DNA from: Lachnospiraceae bacterium
GTDB taxonomy: Bacteria; Bacillota; Clostridia; Lachnospirales; Lachnospiraceae
Length of the DNA stretch: 59,573 nt
Assembly: GCA_017617005.1 (NCBI GenBank)
Contig: JAFZWW010000138.1
Location: forward strand, 1-59,573
Reading direction: 5' to 3'
Below the pieces are notes generated by a model. The model was not told the DNA's origin. It did no database searches and worked only from the letters and a program-made list of their open reading frames with translations. Positions 25,421-35,060 of the stretch are shown here, in pieces; within the stretch, counting starts at the first letter, position 1, and each line of letters starts with the position of its first letter. The position numbers and the translations under genes were made by a program.

Positions 25421-26767
25421 ATGAAGGTTTTATGGCTCAGTAATTATATACCCGAAAGGGCGGCAGAGGCTCTCGGTATCGAAGAAAATTCCAAAGCCGG
25501 AATGACGGAGGGAATGCTTTCCGCAATGGCTCTGTATTCCGAAGATGTAGAGCTCGGTATCGCTTTTCCCGTTTCCGAACAGCATGACGGAAAAAGGGGA
25601 TCCTTTAAGCTGTCCGATGACAGTGAGTTTTCGGTTTCGTATTTTCCTTTTTATGAGGATCTTTCCCGTCCCGACTTTTTTGATATAACCATGATCTCTT
25701 CGATGAACAGGATCCTCGATGAGTTCAGGCCCGATGTCATTCACATCCTCGGAACGGAATTCCCCCATGCCCTTGCAATGAGCAGGGCCGTTACCGATGA
25801 TGATTTCCATTACCATCCCGGAAAAGAAAGACTCCTTGTTTCCTTCCGCGGGATCTGTGCCGCGATCGCTGCGGATTATCTCGCATGCCTTCCCGATGAG
25901 ATCGTATCTTCATCGACGCTCAGGGATACGGTAAGAAGGGACAATATCAAACAGCAGCAGGACAAGTATCATAACAGGGCCGTCAACGAGCTTGAAGCGG
26001 TTTCGAGAGCCGGACATATCGGCGGATGCACGGGACTTGAGAAAAAGTGGGCATCGCGCCTGGCACCCGAAGCGACATATCATTACTTAAGCGAAGCGGT
26101 AAAGCCTGTTTTCTATGCACCCGTTCCCGCGGGGAATTCACGTGATGTAAATACGATATTCGTTTCCGGAGCATATTATCCTCTCAAGGGATTCCATATA
26201 CTCCTGAAGGCTCTTAAGGATATCAACTGGCCCGAGCTTAAGATCAGAGTTGCGGGTCCGGATATCGTTTCGCAGAACACCCTCAAGGATAAGGTTCTGA
26301 TCTCGGAATACGGAAAGTATCTCGGTGAACTGATAGAAAGCTGCAATCTTCAGGGTAAGATCACATTCCTCGGAAACATCACTCCCGAGCAGATGAGGGA
26401 AGAATATCTTAAATGCGGAATGTACATATGTCCTTCGACGGTTGAGAATTCTCCGAATCCCGTTATCGAAGCTGCACTTTCGGAAGCGCCCGTGATAGCA
26501 TCGAGAGTCGGAGGAATCCCCGATATCATAGATGACAAGAACCAGTGCCTTCTTTATGACTGCAACGCCAGAAAGCCCATGGATGAGGTTGCGGCATCAC
26601 TCAGGAAGACGATCGAGTTTACCAAGCTTGATTACGACCGTGCGATCGAAAGAGGAAAAGCGGCGAGAGCCAGGGCTCTCAAGGATCATGATCCGAAGGC
26701 CGTAGCCGCAAATCTTACTCAGATTTATAAGGAGATGATCGGCGAAAAAACCGATGCGGAAGAGTAG
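25421..26767 (+). CDS. glycosyltransferase family 4
   Basis: A 448-residue GT-B enzyme closely patterned on the gene at 23019: both start MKVLWL, share GIAFPVSEQHDG or its equivalent near 52-63, an ILGTEFPHALAMSRA segment and CPSTVENSPNPVIEAALSEAPVI as the E-x7-E region (about 344-366). The donor loop is GAYYPLKGFHILLKALK (about 250). The pair probably arose by duplication and then came to use different acceptors or donors. It ends 9 nt before the stop of the convergent protease gene without a visible terminator. Confidence 0.87.
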   Translation: MKVLWLSNYIPERAAEALGIEENSKAGMTEGMLSAMALYSEDVELGIAFPVSEQHDGKRGSFKLSDDSEFSVSYFPFYEDLSRPDFFDITMISSMNRILDEFRPDVIHILGTEFPHALAMSRAVTDDDFHYHPGKERLLVSFRGICAAIAADYLACLPDEIVSSSTLRDTVRRDNIKQQQDKYHNRAVNELEAVSRAGHIGGCTGLEKKWASRLAPEATYHYLSEAVKPVFYAPVPAGNSRDVNTIFVSGAYYPLKGFHILLKALKDINWPELKIRVAGPDIVSQNTLKDKVLISEYGKYLGELIESCNLQGKITFLGNITPEQMREEYLKCGMYICPSTVENSPNPVIEAALSEAPVIASRVGGIPDIIDDKNQCLLYDCNARKPMDEVAASLRKTIEFTKLDYDRAIERGKAARARALKDHDPKAVAANLTQIYKEMIGEKTDAEE

Positions 26768-26776
26768 TATGGGAAC

Positions 26777-28324
26777 TCAGTAAGTATATAACTCTCTGCC
26801 CGTTATCTCTTTATATGCATCCACGATCTCATTCAGCGGAACGGCCCAGTCCCGCTCGGGTGCGACGGAGTATGCAAATGCCATCGCGATGAGCCTGCCC
26901 TCCGGATCGAAGACCGCCGATCCCGAATCGCCTGCTCTGAGCGTAAGTGCCATCTCTGTTTCGATGAACGGTTCAAAGAACGGGAATGTCTGAAGCTTCT
27001 TTACAAGTGAGCCGTATCTGATATGCTCGATATTTCCTGCATCGTCCACTACCTCTATCGCAAGCTCTATCGGTTCGTCATCAAGTTCTTCCCAGTATGT
27101 CATATCTATATGGACGGTATAGAGCACGCTGTCAAACTCCGCGGGAAGGTACATCTTCGGAATCTTTATGACCGCGATATCGTATTCGTCCGCCACGCCG
27201 GCCACCGTTGCATGCGGTACGCATTCCCTGCCCATGAACGTAACGCAGGCTTCCTTGTAATTACCTACCACGTGCTTATTTGTAATGACATAAATGGCAT
27301 CATCCGTTATCTCTGCTATGAATCCGGACCCTATGGTCGAACTTCCGTCATCCTTGAAGATCTGTATGTGAACCAGGGAATGCATAACTCCGTCAAGGGT
27401 ATCCGCCATATCACCTTCCTCAAAGAGTCCGGTGTCGTAAGGGTTGTAAGCCCCGACGATATTGTATTCGGATCTGCTTATCTGCCTTGCACAGATCATT
27501 TCCTGGATCGCATCCGCCGAATCGAAATATGCGGTCCCCTTATCGGTTGTTGTAAAGCCGCATGAATCGGTCACGGTATAGGTGATGCCGACTTCGCCCT
27601 TTTCGGGAAATTCTTCCGTATCGAATTCTATTTCTATGCTGTCTGTCAGGTCCCCGTCCAGGGAATCGTATGCGGATATGAACTCGAGCAGGTCGGGTTC
27701 GGAACCGGAGGATATATAGAAATCCCTTGTTCCACGTATTACGGGTGCATCGTCCACAAGGTAATCCGTAACGGCGATCGAGGTGTTGCCCGACGAATCC
27801 TCCACCATGATCCTTGCCGTATATTCCTTCATTTCCCTGCAGCTTAAGGCACCTGCTTCGATGAGCTGTTCATCAAAAGAAATGTTCAGGAGCTTGTCTG
27901 CATCTTTGACACTTTCAATGAAATCAGAGGGCTGAAGCCTGGTTCCCGGAAGGAAATAAAAGGGTCCTTCTTTTAACGTGATCTCGGGAACCTTCGTGTC
28001 CCTGATGATGATGTCATATGAAAATACCTTGCCGAAGTATACGACGCACATCGGGTACTTTCCGGGCCTTGTTTTATCGACCAGTGAAAAGTCCGCAATG
28101 GCAAGGTGCCTTGCAAGGATTCCCGCATCGATATAATCAGCGGCATCTTCGCTTATGTCATCTCCGAGTTCGAAGGTATATGTTTCCGATGGCTGCTTGG
28201 CGTAAAAGAGTGTATGGATGAGAAAGATGAATCCTGCGATAAAAAAACACAAAGAAAGACCGGCTACGATCTTTCCTTTTGTGTTGAGTCTTCTTTTGGG
28301 TTTTGAATTTTCGGGCTGTGTCAT
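26777..28324 (-). CDS. membrane-anchored trypsin-like serine protease with Ig-like domains
   Basis: A 515-residue protein. Residues 17-39 form a membrane anchor after a basic N-terminus, so the rest is outside. Residues 105-270 contain beta-rich modules, including a cadherin or DUF5011-like domain (AYDSLDGDLTDSIEI, ITYTVTDSCGFTTT). The protease domain covers 315-510 with the triad His351 (TNKHVV), Asp382 (DEYDIAVIKI) and Ser467 (GDSGSA). All three are present, so it should be active, perhaps on surface or secreted proteins. Its start overlaps the upstream SGNH gene stop (ATGA), so both are one operon. These two are the only minus-strand genes in the window. Confidence 0.85.
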   Translation of the reverse strand: MTQPENSKPKRRLNTKGKIVAGLSLCFFIAGFIFLIHTLFYAKQPSETYTFELGDDISEDAADYIDAGILARHLAIADFSLVDKTRPGKYPMCVVYFGKVFSYDIIIRDTKVPEITLKEGPFYFLPGTRLQPSDFIESVKDADKLLNISFDEQLIEAGALSCREMKEYTARIMVEDSSGNTSIAVTDYLVDDAPVIRGTRDFYISSGSEPDLLEFISAYDSLDGDLTDSIEIEFDTEEFPEKGEVGITYTVTDSCGFTTTDKGTAYFDSADAIQEMICARQISRSEYNIVGAYNPYDTGLFEEGDMADTLDGVMHSLVHIQIFKDDGSSTIGSGFIAEITDDAIYVITNKHVVGNYKEACVTFMGRECVPHATVAGVADEYDIAVIKIPKMYLPAEFDSVLYTVHIDMTYWEELDDEPIELAIEVVDDAGNIEHIRYGSLVKKLQTFPFFEPFIETEMALTLRAGDSGSAVFDPEGRLIAMAFAYSVAPERDWAVPLNEIVDAYKEITGRELYTY

Positions 28325-29868
28325 TTCTTAAAATATCTCGCAAGGCCCTGTGCCAGGAGATATCTTCCGTTTTCGCTATAGTGAACTGCATCCGCAGCCG
28401 CATCCAGATAAAAAGGAGCGGTTTCCAGAGTGAATGCAAAATCATCCGTCAGAGACATGAACTGACAGTTCTGCTCCATGGCTACTTCATAGGTTATATC
28501 CCTGTAATCCTGAAGTATACAATGATTGCCGTCCGTTCCGGTATCCTGGTATCCGAATTCAAATGCGGTAACGTATCCGGGAGCAAGGAACAGTATCTGT
28601 GCTTTTGGATATGAGGTCTTTATCGATTCGGCAAAGTAGGTGAGTGCGGCTCTGAAATCATCCTGAGGGAGACCGCTGAAATAATCATTGAGCCCAAATT
28701 CTATTATGAATATAGCATTTTCACCTTCGTTATTGCTTTCTTCCAGTGCCCGTTCTGCCCATGTGTAGTCGGAATAGCTGTAGCTGTAAGAGAACATATC
28801 GATGAATTCCTCTTTATCCCTTCTTCCCATAAGATAATCAAATGCGCATCCTAGGGTAGTTGACGGGTCGGCGGTGCTGACAGCGGACCAGCCGCCCACG
28901 GCAAGATTATAAACGTTGGCACCGGTCATATCCCTGAAAAATGACGGGATTGAAGTGCTGTCACGGTAATTGCCTATTACGGAATCGCCGATGAAGAATA
29001 CATCTTTTCCGGACAGATCTGCATATGAAGCCCTGACCTGTTCATATTCCTCTGATAAATGGATTATGCGGTCCATTTCATCATTTACATTATTCCAGGT
29101 TAGCAGGTTGGACAGGCTGGTTTCCGTAATGTTCAGTGATTGCAGATGGTCGTAAATATCCGGCTTGAGTGGAGTGTCCAAACCTTTTATCCGGATACAG
29201 TCTGAGTAAAGGATCCATTCCAGTGAGGAAATGTAGTACATCATAACATTGGGACGTTCCCGGAAATATCTTACAAAAGTGATATATGAGAGTCTCGCTT
29301 CTCTTTTTTGCTCTTCGGTCAGATTTACCCAATCCATTGCGGAATCTGACGGGAAATATACAATAAACGCCGTTCCGGGATGCTCCTCGGAAAGCTTGTA
29401 TAAAAACTCCAGATTACGTTCAAAGCACTCTTTGTTTGAACATGACTGAAGAAAAGCGGCGTAGGGGTCTATGCCAAGAATAAAATAGCGGGGAAACGCA
29501 TCCTCTGAGAATTGCTCGGAACTGTTAACAATATAGTCACTCATCATCCTGAATGACCTGAAGCGGTCGTTTGCCATGAAATAAGGCACTCCCACTTTCT
29601 CTGAAAAAGTGATGCCGTTCACCGTCTGGTCATACATATATACCGCAACGGCCCCTGCGTCTGTGTCACAAAAGGAGTCATAGTACGGGGTTCTGCCCGT
29701 ATGAACAACCTCCGAAACAAATTTTGCACGGTTGTCGGGAATGGTGATCTTTCGTGGGTGAAGAACCCTGTAGACCATACAGACGATAATTATCGTTAAA
29801 AGCAGGACCGCTGTCGCAATCCCGCCCAAAATGATCATTTTTCTTTTATTTTCTAAGGTTTTTTTCAT
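28321..29868 (-). CDS. membrane-anchored SGNH/GDSL-type hydrolase
   Basis: A 515-residue protein with one membrane helix (about 11-34) and a large external part. The SGNH domain covers about 285-515: Ser296 in IGDSVIGNY, Gly325-326 in AVGGWS, Asn394 in GLND, and Asp493/His496 in DAVHYS. Residues 55-280 look like a separate alpha/beta domain, possibly a degenerate second SGNH fold, with no catalytic motif. ATG 29868 was chosen over 29934 because GGAG precedes it, though very closely. Such enzymes often add or remove acetyl groups on surface glycans, which fits the region. The coding sequence looks more AT-rich than its neighbours. Confidence 0.8.
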   Translation of the reverse strand: MKKTLENKRKMIILGGIATAVLLLTIIIVCMVYRVLHPRKITIPDNRAKFVSEVVHTGRTPYYDSFCDTDAGAVAVYMYDQTVNGITFSEKVGVPYFMANDRFRSFRMMSDYIVNSSEQFSEDAFPRYFILGIDPYAAFLQSCSNKECFERNLEFLYKLSEEHPGTAFIVYFPSDSAMDWVNLTEEQKREARLSYITFVRYFRERPNVMMYYISSLEWILYSDCIRIKGLDTPLKPDIYDHLQSLNITETSLSNLLTWNNVNDEMDRIIHLSEEYEQVRASYADLSGKDVFFIGDSVIGNYRDSTSIPSFFRDMTGANVYNLAVGGWSAVSTADPSTTLGCAFDYLMGRRDKEEFIDMFSYSYSYSDYTWAERALEESNNEGENAIFIIEFGLNDYFSGLPQDDFRAALTYFAESIKTSYPKAQILFLAPGYVTAFEFGYQDTGTDGNHCILQDYRDITYEVAMEQNCQFMSLTDDFAFTLETAPFYLDAAADAVHYSENGRYLLAQGLARYFKK

Positions 29869-29877
29869 GCTCCGGTA

Positions 29878-29886
29878 TGGTATAAT
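29878..29886 (+). promoter_or_regulatory. extended -10 promoter for rightward polysaccharide genes
   Basis: TGG precedes TATAAT at 29881-29886, inside the divergent intergenic region (29869-29969). A second TATAAT occurs at 29917-29922 after an inverted repeat GTTAAG-CTTAAC (29900-29916), a possible operator. Confidence 0.45.
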
Positions 29887-29969
29887 AACTTTGTATGTGG
29901 TTAAGTCATGCTTAACTATAATATCACCAATCATATACCGATGACTATGTTTTTATTTTTGGAGTATTT

Positions 29970-30905
29970 ATGGACAATATAGCAGTTTTGATACCGTGCT
30001 ATAACGAGGCTCAGACCATCGCCAAGGTTATAGGGGACGTTAAAAATGTCCTTCCTGAGGCCGTTATTTACGTATATAACAACAATTCCACCGACGATAC
30101 CGCCAAGATTGCAGAAGAGTGCGGGGCGGTCGTAAGGAACGAATATAAACAGGGTAAGGGAAATGTCATCAGAAGAATGTTCCGTGAGATCAACGCAAAG
30201 TGCTACCTCATGATCGACGGAGACGATACATATCCTCTTGAGAGCGCACCCGAGATGGTAAAGCTCGTTCTTGAGAAGAATTCCGATATGGTGGTCGGAG
30301 ACAGGCTTTCATCCACCTATTTTACGGAAAATAAGAGACCCTTCCACAATTTCGGCAACTCACTCATGAGATGGGGCATCAATCATCTCTTCAGGGCCGA
30401 TATCCGCGACATCATGACGGGATACAGGGCAATGTCCTATGATTTTGTTAAGACCTTCCCCGTTTTTTCCAAGGGCTTTGAGATAGAGACCGAGATGACC
30501 ATACATGCGGTAAATTATGATCTCCAGGTGGACAATGTAGTTGTCGAATACCGTGACAGACCCGTCGGAAGCGAGAGCAAGCTCAATACCCTTCCCGACG
30601 GATTTAAGGTCATCCGCAAGATGATGTCTCTTTACAGAAATTACAGACCCATGCATTTCTTTGGTCTTATCGCTTGCTTCCTTATGCTGGCCAGCCTGAT
30701 CTTCATGGTCCCCATCATAAGCGATTATGCGACCACCGGACTTGTTCCGAGATTCCCCACGCTTATCACATGCGGATTTGTGTTCATGGCAGGCCTTCTT
30801 TCTCTTTTTACCGGACTGGTATTAAAGGTCGTGGATTCCAAGGACCGCAAGGATTTCGAGTACAGGCTCACACGTATCCACGACAGATTCAACGAAAACA
30901 GATAA
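29970..30905 (+). CDS. GT2 polyprenyl-phosphate-type glycosyltransferase
   Basis: This 311-residue protein has AVLIPCYNEAQTIAKVI at the N-terminus, YNNNSTDDT near 38 and MIDGDDTYP (about 76) as the metal site; the NNNS variant is typical of one DPM1-like subgroup found with O-antigen loci. Two membrane helices near 233-255 and 266-290 end the protein. It probably loads a sugar on a lipid carrier. The gene follows the divergent promoter region with GGAG 7 nt upstream and precedes another lipid-linked transferase by 48 nt. Confidence 0.85.
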   Translation: MDNIAVLIPCYNEAQTIAKVIGDVKNVLPEAVIYVYNNNSTDDTAKIAEECGAVVRNEYKQGKGNVIRRMFREINAKCYLMIDGDDTYPLESAPEMVKLVLEKNSDMVVGDRLSSTYFTENKRPFHNFGNSLMRWGINHLFRADIRDIMTGYRAMSYDFVKTFPVFSKGFEIETEMTIHAVNYDLQVDNVVVEYRDRPVGSESKLNTLPDGFKVIRKMMSLYRNYRPMHFFGLIACFLMLASLIFMVPIISDYATTGLVPRFPTLITCGFVFMAGLLSLFTGLVLKVVDSKDRKDFEYRLTRIHDRFNENR

Positions 30906-30953
30906 TGCTCACCGGTTGATCCCGGCGAAGCGGAAAACTACAGGCATACATCT

Positions 30954-31892
30954 ATGGAAAAGATCAGTTTTATAATTCCCTGTTACAGATCCGAACATAC
31001 TCTTCCCGCAGTTGTGGATGAGATCAGGACAACCATGGCCGGAATGAGTGACAGGTACACATTTGATATCTTTCTTGTCAATGACTGCTCACCCGACGGA
31101 ACCGCGCAGACGATAAAAAAGCTCTGCGAGGAGGATGACAGGATCAGCGGTATTTCTTTTGCGAGAAATTTCGGACAGCACGCGGCACTTATGGCGGGCT
31201 TCAGATATTCCGACGGTGACATCTGCGTATGCCTTGATGATGACGGACAGACTCCGGCGGACCAGGTGGGAAAGCTCCTGGAGAAGATCGACGAAGGCTA
31301 TGATGCAGTCTACGCAAGGTATGACCACAAGAAACATTCAGGCTTCAGGAATTTCGGAAGCCGTGTAAATGATATGATGCTCCGTGTGATGCTCAGTAAG
31401 CCCAAGGAGCTTTTCGTGTCGAGTTATTTTGCTGTAAAGCGTTTTATCGTTGAGGATATGATCAAGTATGAGAATTCATATCCTTACGTCATCGGACTTG
31501 TGCTCCGTTCAACCACAAGGATCACCAATGTTCCCATCGATCACAGGGACAGAATGGAAGGAACGAGCGGATATACACTCAAGAAGCTTCTTAACCTCTG
31601 GTTTAACGGCTTCACCGCTTTTTCCGTAAAGCCCCTCAGGATAGCAACCTTCATCGGCGGATTCTCTGCCGTGGCCGGACTTTTATACGGAGTATTTGTC
31701 GTCGTAAGAAGACTTCTATTCCCGGAAAATTCCGTGATGGGATATGCTGCGATCATGAGCTCCATCGTATTTTTCGGCGGAATGATCCTGCTCACCCTCG
31801 GACTTATCGGAGAGTACATCGGCAGGATGTACATCAGCATGAACAATTCTCCGCAGTATATAATCCGTGACAGTTGGAATATTGATAAATGA
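30954..31892 (+). CDS. GtrB-type bactoprenol glucosyltransferase
   Basis: A 312-residue GT2 enzyme of the GtrB/YkcC class: ISFIIPCYRSEHTL at the start, VNDCSPDGT near 42, ARNFGQHAALMAGF near 68, and DDDGQTPAD (about 95) as metal site. Two membrane helices follow (about 231-255 and 265-288). Gtr systems need a GtrB that makes undecaprenyl-phosphate-glucose and a specific membrane transferase. The GtrII-like gene at 33543, two genes downstream, fits that need. Its stop overlaps the next start (ATGA). Confidence 0.88.
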   Translation: MEKISFIIPCYRSEHTLPAVVDEIRTTMAGMSDRYTFDIFLVNDCSPDGTAQTIKKLCEEDDRISGISFARNFGQHAALMAGFRYSDGDICVCLDDDGQTPADQVGKLLEKIDEGYDAVYARYDHKKHSGFRNFGSRVNDMMLRVMLSKPKELFVSSYFAVKRFIVEDMIKYENSYPYVIGLVLRSTTRITNVPIDHRDRMEGTSGYTLKKLLNLWFNGFTAFSVKPLRIATFIGGFSAVAGLLYGVFVVVRRLLFPENSVMGYAAIMSSIVFFGGMILLTLGLIGEYIGRMYISMNNSPQYIIRDSWNIDK

Positions 31893-33556
31893 AGAAGGAT
31901 TTTTTAAAGAACCCCAGGGTTATTAATCTCATATGCACCGCGGTTCTGGGACTCCTTCCCTTTATTTATGTACTCGTTAAACTGATCATCGATCCGACGC
32001 CCGTGTCCCTTATCACGAGTGAGTGGAACGATGAGCTTTTTTATTTCAAACAGGTTGAAGCGATCATCGATCACGGATACCCCTTAGGCTATTACGGCTT
32101 CAATGACGGACATGCGCTTTCCTTAAGCTTTGCCGCATGGAGTCCCGTTCTCGTCTGGCCCTGGGTCGTTCTGGGTTTTATCTTCGGATGGACAATGAAA
32201 TCCGTTTTCGTATATAACGCGATCATCTATTCGGTCGCGCTGATCCTCTTCGGCGTTATGACAAAGCCGTCGGTAAAGCAGACCATCGCGATCTCTGTAT
32301 GGTTCTTCGCGTTCTTTCTTAACCTCAGATATATCTATTCATGCATGCCCGAGGTCATATGCTTTGCGCACCTTCTCGTGTTCTGGGGATGCATGCTCGC
32401 CTATTTCAGAACATCGAAAAAAAGATACATCGTCACCGCGATAGTACTCGGATCCCTCATGACATGGATGAGACCGTACATGATCCTGTTCCTTGTGTTC
32501 GCACTTCTTGTGATGTTCTTTAAAGCCTCCGGCAAAAAGAATAAGATCATCGCTTTTAGTATCTCTTTTGCCGTCGTCGGATTCACCGCGTTCATCTATT
32601 ATCTGCTGAATCATTTTCTTTCGGCGGAATATTTCATGCCGTTCTTCTATACCGACTTTATCACCACATTCTTTACGAGCGGATTTGGGGCCGGCGTACA
32701 CAACCTGTTCGGAACCCTTTATTACAAGGGCATGGATTTCTACAGGTTCATGAAGGATGCGTTCTATATCGACAGTGCTCCCGGAATGTTCTTCGACATA
32801 TATCTGTTCATGATGGCGGTACAGGCGGTGCAGCTGATCGCAGAAAAGAAAATCTCAGAGAAGGCTGCGGAAAAGAGTGCCGAAAAATCCGATGAGAACG
32901 TATCGGAAGAATCTTCCGGAAAAGCTTCGAAGAGATCGTCACTAAAGAAGCTGATCCCTGCTCTCGACGGCGACTTTTACTGCAGGCTGTACATGCTCTT
33001 TGCCGATTTTGCACTTCTCATCGCGATACTCCTTATGTACAAGCTCATCGAGGGGAGCAAGCACCTTCTTACCTTTATCGCAGTCGGTGTCATCCTCATG
33101 ATCGTAAAGAAAGAAAAGTCATGGATCTGTGCACTGCTCATGAGCCTGTGCCTTATCTATTTCGGAGTGTTCCATGCGATCGGAAATGATTATGATTTCG
33201 GAATCCCGAAAACCACTGCGGAATCCGAATCAAGGTACGAATATTTCAGAAGCACATTCGAAAGGGAGATCGTTCTCGACGAAACGAATGTCCCTTCATA
33301 TGACAATGCCGTGATCTGGGAGTTCAGGGATGTGGTCGACGGCGAAGACGTTACCACCGACTGGCAGATGCTCTATGCGGTTCCTTCGGGAATGGGCATC
33401 AATTGCTGCTTTGATTATTCGGCTGACAATTTCGATACTCTTAAGACCAGATACATATCAGCACCTTCCGGCGGAAGGATAGAACAGCTCTGTATCGAAA
33501 ACGGATACGGACTTATCGCTAAAGATGAGAGGTTCTGTGTTTATGCAAGATATTAA
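31889..33556 (+). CDS. GT-C-like membrane glycosyltransferase candidate
   Basis: A 555-residue protein with about ten membrane segments. The first external loop has SEWNDELFYFKQVEAI (about 44-59), where the acidic DE pair matches the catalytic loop of GT-C transferases that use polyprenyl-phosphate sugars. A charged Lys/Glu/Ser-rich cytosolic loop (about 315-350) splits the membrane part, and the C-terminal 100 residues form an external domain. It overlaps the GtrB-like gene by 4 bases, so it likely uses that enzyme's product. The exact family is uncertain. Confidence 0.68.
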   Translation: MKKDFLKNPRVINLICTAVLGLLPFIYVLVKLIIDPTPVSLITSEWNDELFYFKQVEAIIDHGYPLGYYGFNDGHALSLSFAAWSPVLVWPWVVLGFIFGWTMKSVFVYNAIIYSVALILFGVMTKPSVKQTIAISVWFFAFFLNLRYIYSCMPEVICFAHLLVFWGCMLAYFRTSKKRYIVTAIVLGSLMTWMRPYMILFLVFALLVMFFKASGKKNKIIAFSISFAVVGFTAFIYYLLNHFLSAEYFMPFFYTDFITTFFTSGFGAGVHNLFGTLYYKGMDFYRFMKDAFYIDSAPGMFFDIYLFMMAVQAVQLIAEKKISEKAAEKSAEKSDENVSEESSGKASKRSSLKKLIPALDGDFYCRLYMLFADFALLIAILLMYKLIEGSKHLLTFIAVGVILMIVKKEKSWICALLMSLCLIYFGVFHAIGNDYDFGIPKTTAESESRYEYFRSTFEREIVLDETNVPSYDNAVIWEFRDVVDGEDVTTDWQMLYAVPSGMGINCCFDYSADNFDTLKTRYISAPSGGRIEQLCIENGYGLIAKDERFCVYARY

Positions 33557-35060
33557 GTCCCGAAAATTAAAAGACATTCTTTTATATTCCGTGATCCTCT
33601 GGATGGCGGCGCACGGTTACAGATTCATGAACAACCTGTACACCGCGGATACGCTCGGAAGTATCTTCCAGGATGACATTATCTGGCAGCGCTCGCTCGG
33701 AAGATTTATGCAGACTGCTTCCATGGTATTGCGCGGCTGTATTGTTTCACCATGGTTTCTCGGAGTTATATCGATCGTTGTGTTTTCTTTTGCTGTTTAT
33801 CTCATTTCCGAGCTATTTGAGATAGAAGATAAGATCATCCTCTTTTTCATATGCGGGATACTTGCCTGCAATATTACGATCACCTGCGCTCTTGCCTGTT
33901 ATACTCCATGGATTGATATCTATATGTCGGCGCTTTTCTTTGCCGTACTTGGAGTTTATCTGTTCGTTAAGGACAAGCCACTATGCTATATTCTCGGAAT
34001 GATTTCTTTTGTAGTGAGCATGGGATTCTATCAGGCATACATCTGTACGGCATTTATGCTGTTTGCACTCGTTTATATGAAGGAACTTTCGGAAAAGAAG
34101 CCTGATAAAGCCTTCTGGATCAGAATCGGAAAGACAGTTGCCGGGGTTATATTTTCGGGTGCTCTGTATTACGGAGCATATAAGGCTGTCCTTGCCATCC
34201 ATCATGTCGCCGAGGCGATGAGTTACAACAGCCTTGCAAACATGGGTGCGAAGGAGGGCGTCACATTCGGAAGTCTTCTGGCCGGAACCTACGAAAGGTA
34301 TTTTCATTACCTTACCCATCAGGGCACATTCGTTTCAACATACCTTCTCGGAAAGAAGGTCGATGGCGCTTGGGATATTCTGATCATGCTCTGCGTGATC
34401 GCTATTTTGGTCATGACGGTCGCGGGTCTGTTTATCATCAATAAAAAGAATAAGTCGTCGGTTCTTCAGGTCGTTCTTCAGGCCGTTATCTTTCTTCTTT
34501 TTCCTCTCTTTTCGAATGTTATCTATATCCTCTCAAACGGATTTGAGTATGATACGATGATTTACGGCATTTATTTTGTTTACGTACTCTTTGTTATGAT
34601 TCTTATGAGAGTCATCGATAAAAAGACGACACTGATCATCGCACTGATACCTGTTGCATTGATCATATGGCACTCGGTAGTTTTCAGCAATCAGGTTTAT
34701 ATGAAGCTTGATATGGAAGACCGCGAGGCACTTTCAATCTGCACAAGGATAGCGGATGATGTGTGCGAAATGGAAGGCTACGATCCCGGCGTTACTCCCG
34801 TTAAGATAATCGGTGCGCTCGAGTTCAACGAACACCACGGTCCCGTGATCTATCTGCAGGACATCAATATCCATGGAAATTTCAACACGCCGTTCAATTA
34901 TGTCAGGTCCTTTCCATTCTATATGAATTATTATCTGAATGAAGATATGAACTTTACCGGGAGGGATGTTTCGGAGGATGTAACGGACGGTATGCCTCAG
35001 TATCCCGAAGAAGGATCCATCGCATTTGTTGACGATGTGCTTGTTATAAAACTTTCATAA
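33543..35060 (+). CDS. GtrII-like membrane glucosyltransferase
   Basis: This 505-residue protein has about eleven membrane segments. The N-terminal part has the pattern of the GtrII family: a first helix, HGYRFMNNLYTADTLGS, then QDDIIWQRSLGRFM (about 40-53), in which the acidic pair and the GRF are conserved. Members add glucose to surface polysaccharide from undecaprenyl-phosphate-glucose. The ATG at 33543 was preferred over 33525 because GAGAGG precedes it. It overlaps the preceding gene by 14 nt and ends 3 nt before dnaE. Confidence 0.75.
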   Translation: MQDIKSRKLKDILLYSVILWMAAHGYRFMNNLYTADTLGSIFQDDIIWQRSLGRFMQTASMVLRGCIVSPWFLGVISIVVFSFAVYLISELFEIEDKIILFFICGILACNITITCALACYTPWIDIYMSALFFAVLGVYLFVKDKPLCYILGMISFVVSMGFYQAYICTAFMLFALVYMKELSEKKPDKAFWIRIGKTVAGVIFSGALYYGAYKAVLAIHHVAEAMSYNSLANMGAKEGVTFGSLLAGTYERYFHYLTHQGTFVSTYLLGKKVDGAWDILIMLCVIAILVMTVAGLFIINKKNKSSVLQVVLQAVIFLLFPLFSNVIYILSNGFEYDTMIYGIYFVYVLFVMILMRVIDKKTTLIIALIPVALIIWHSVVFSNQVYMKLDMEDREALSICTRIADDVCEMEGYDPGVTPVKIIGALEFNEHHGPVIYLQDINIHGNFNTPFNYVRSFPFYMNYYLNEDMNFTGRDVSEDVTDGMPQYPEEGSIAFVDDVLVIKLS

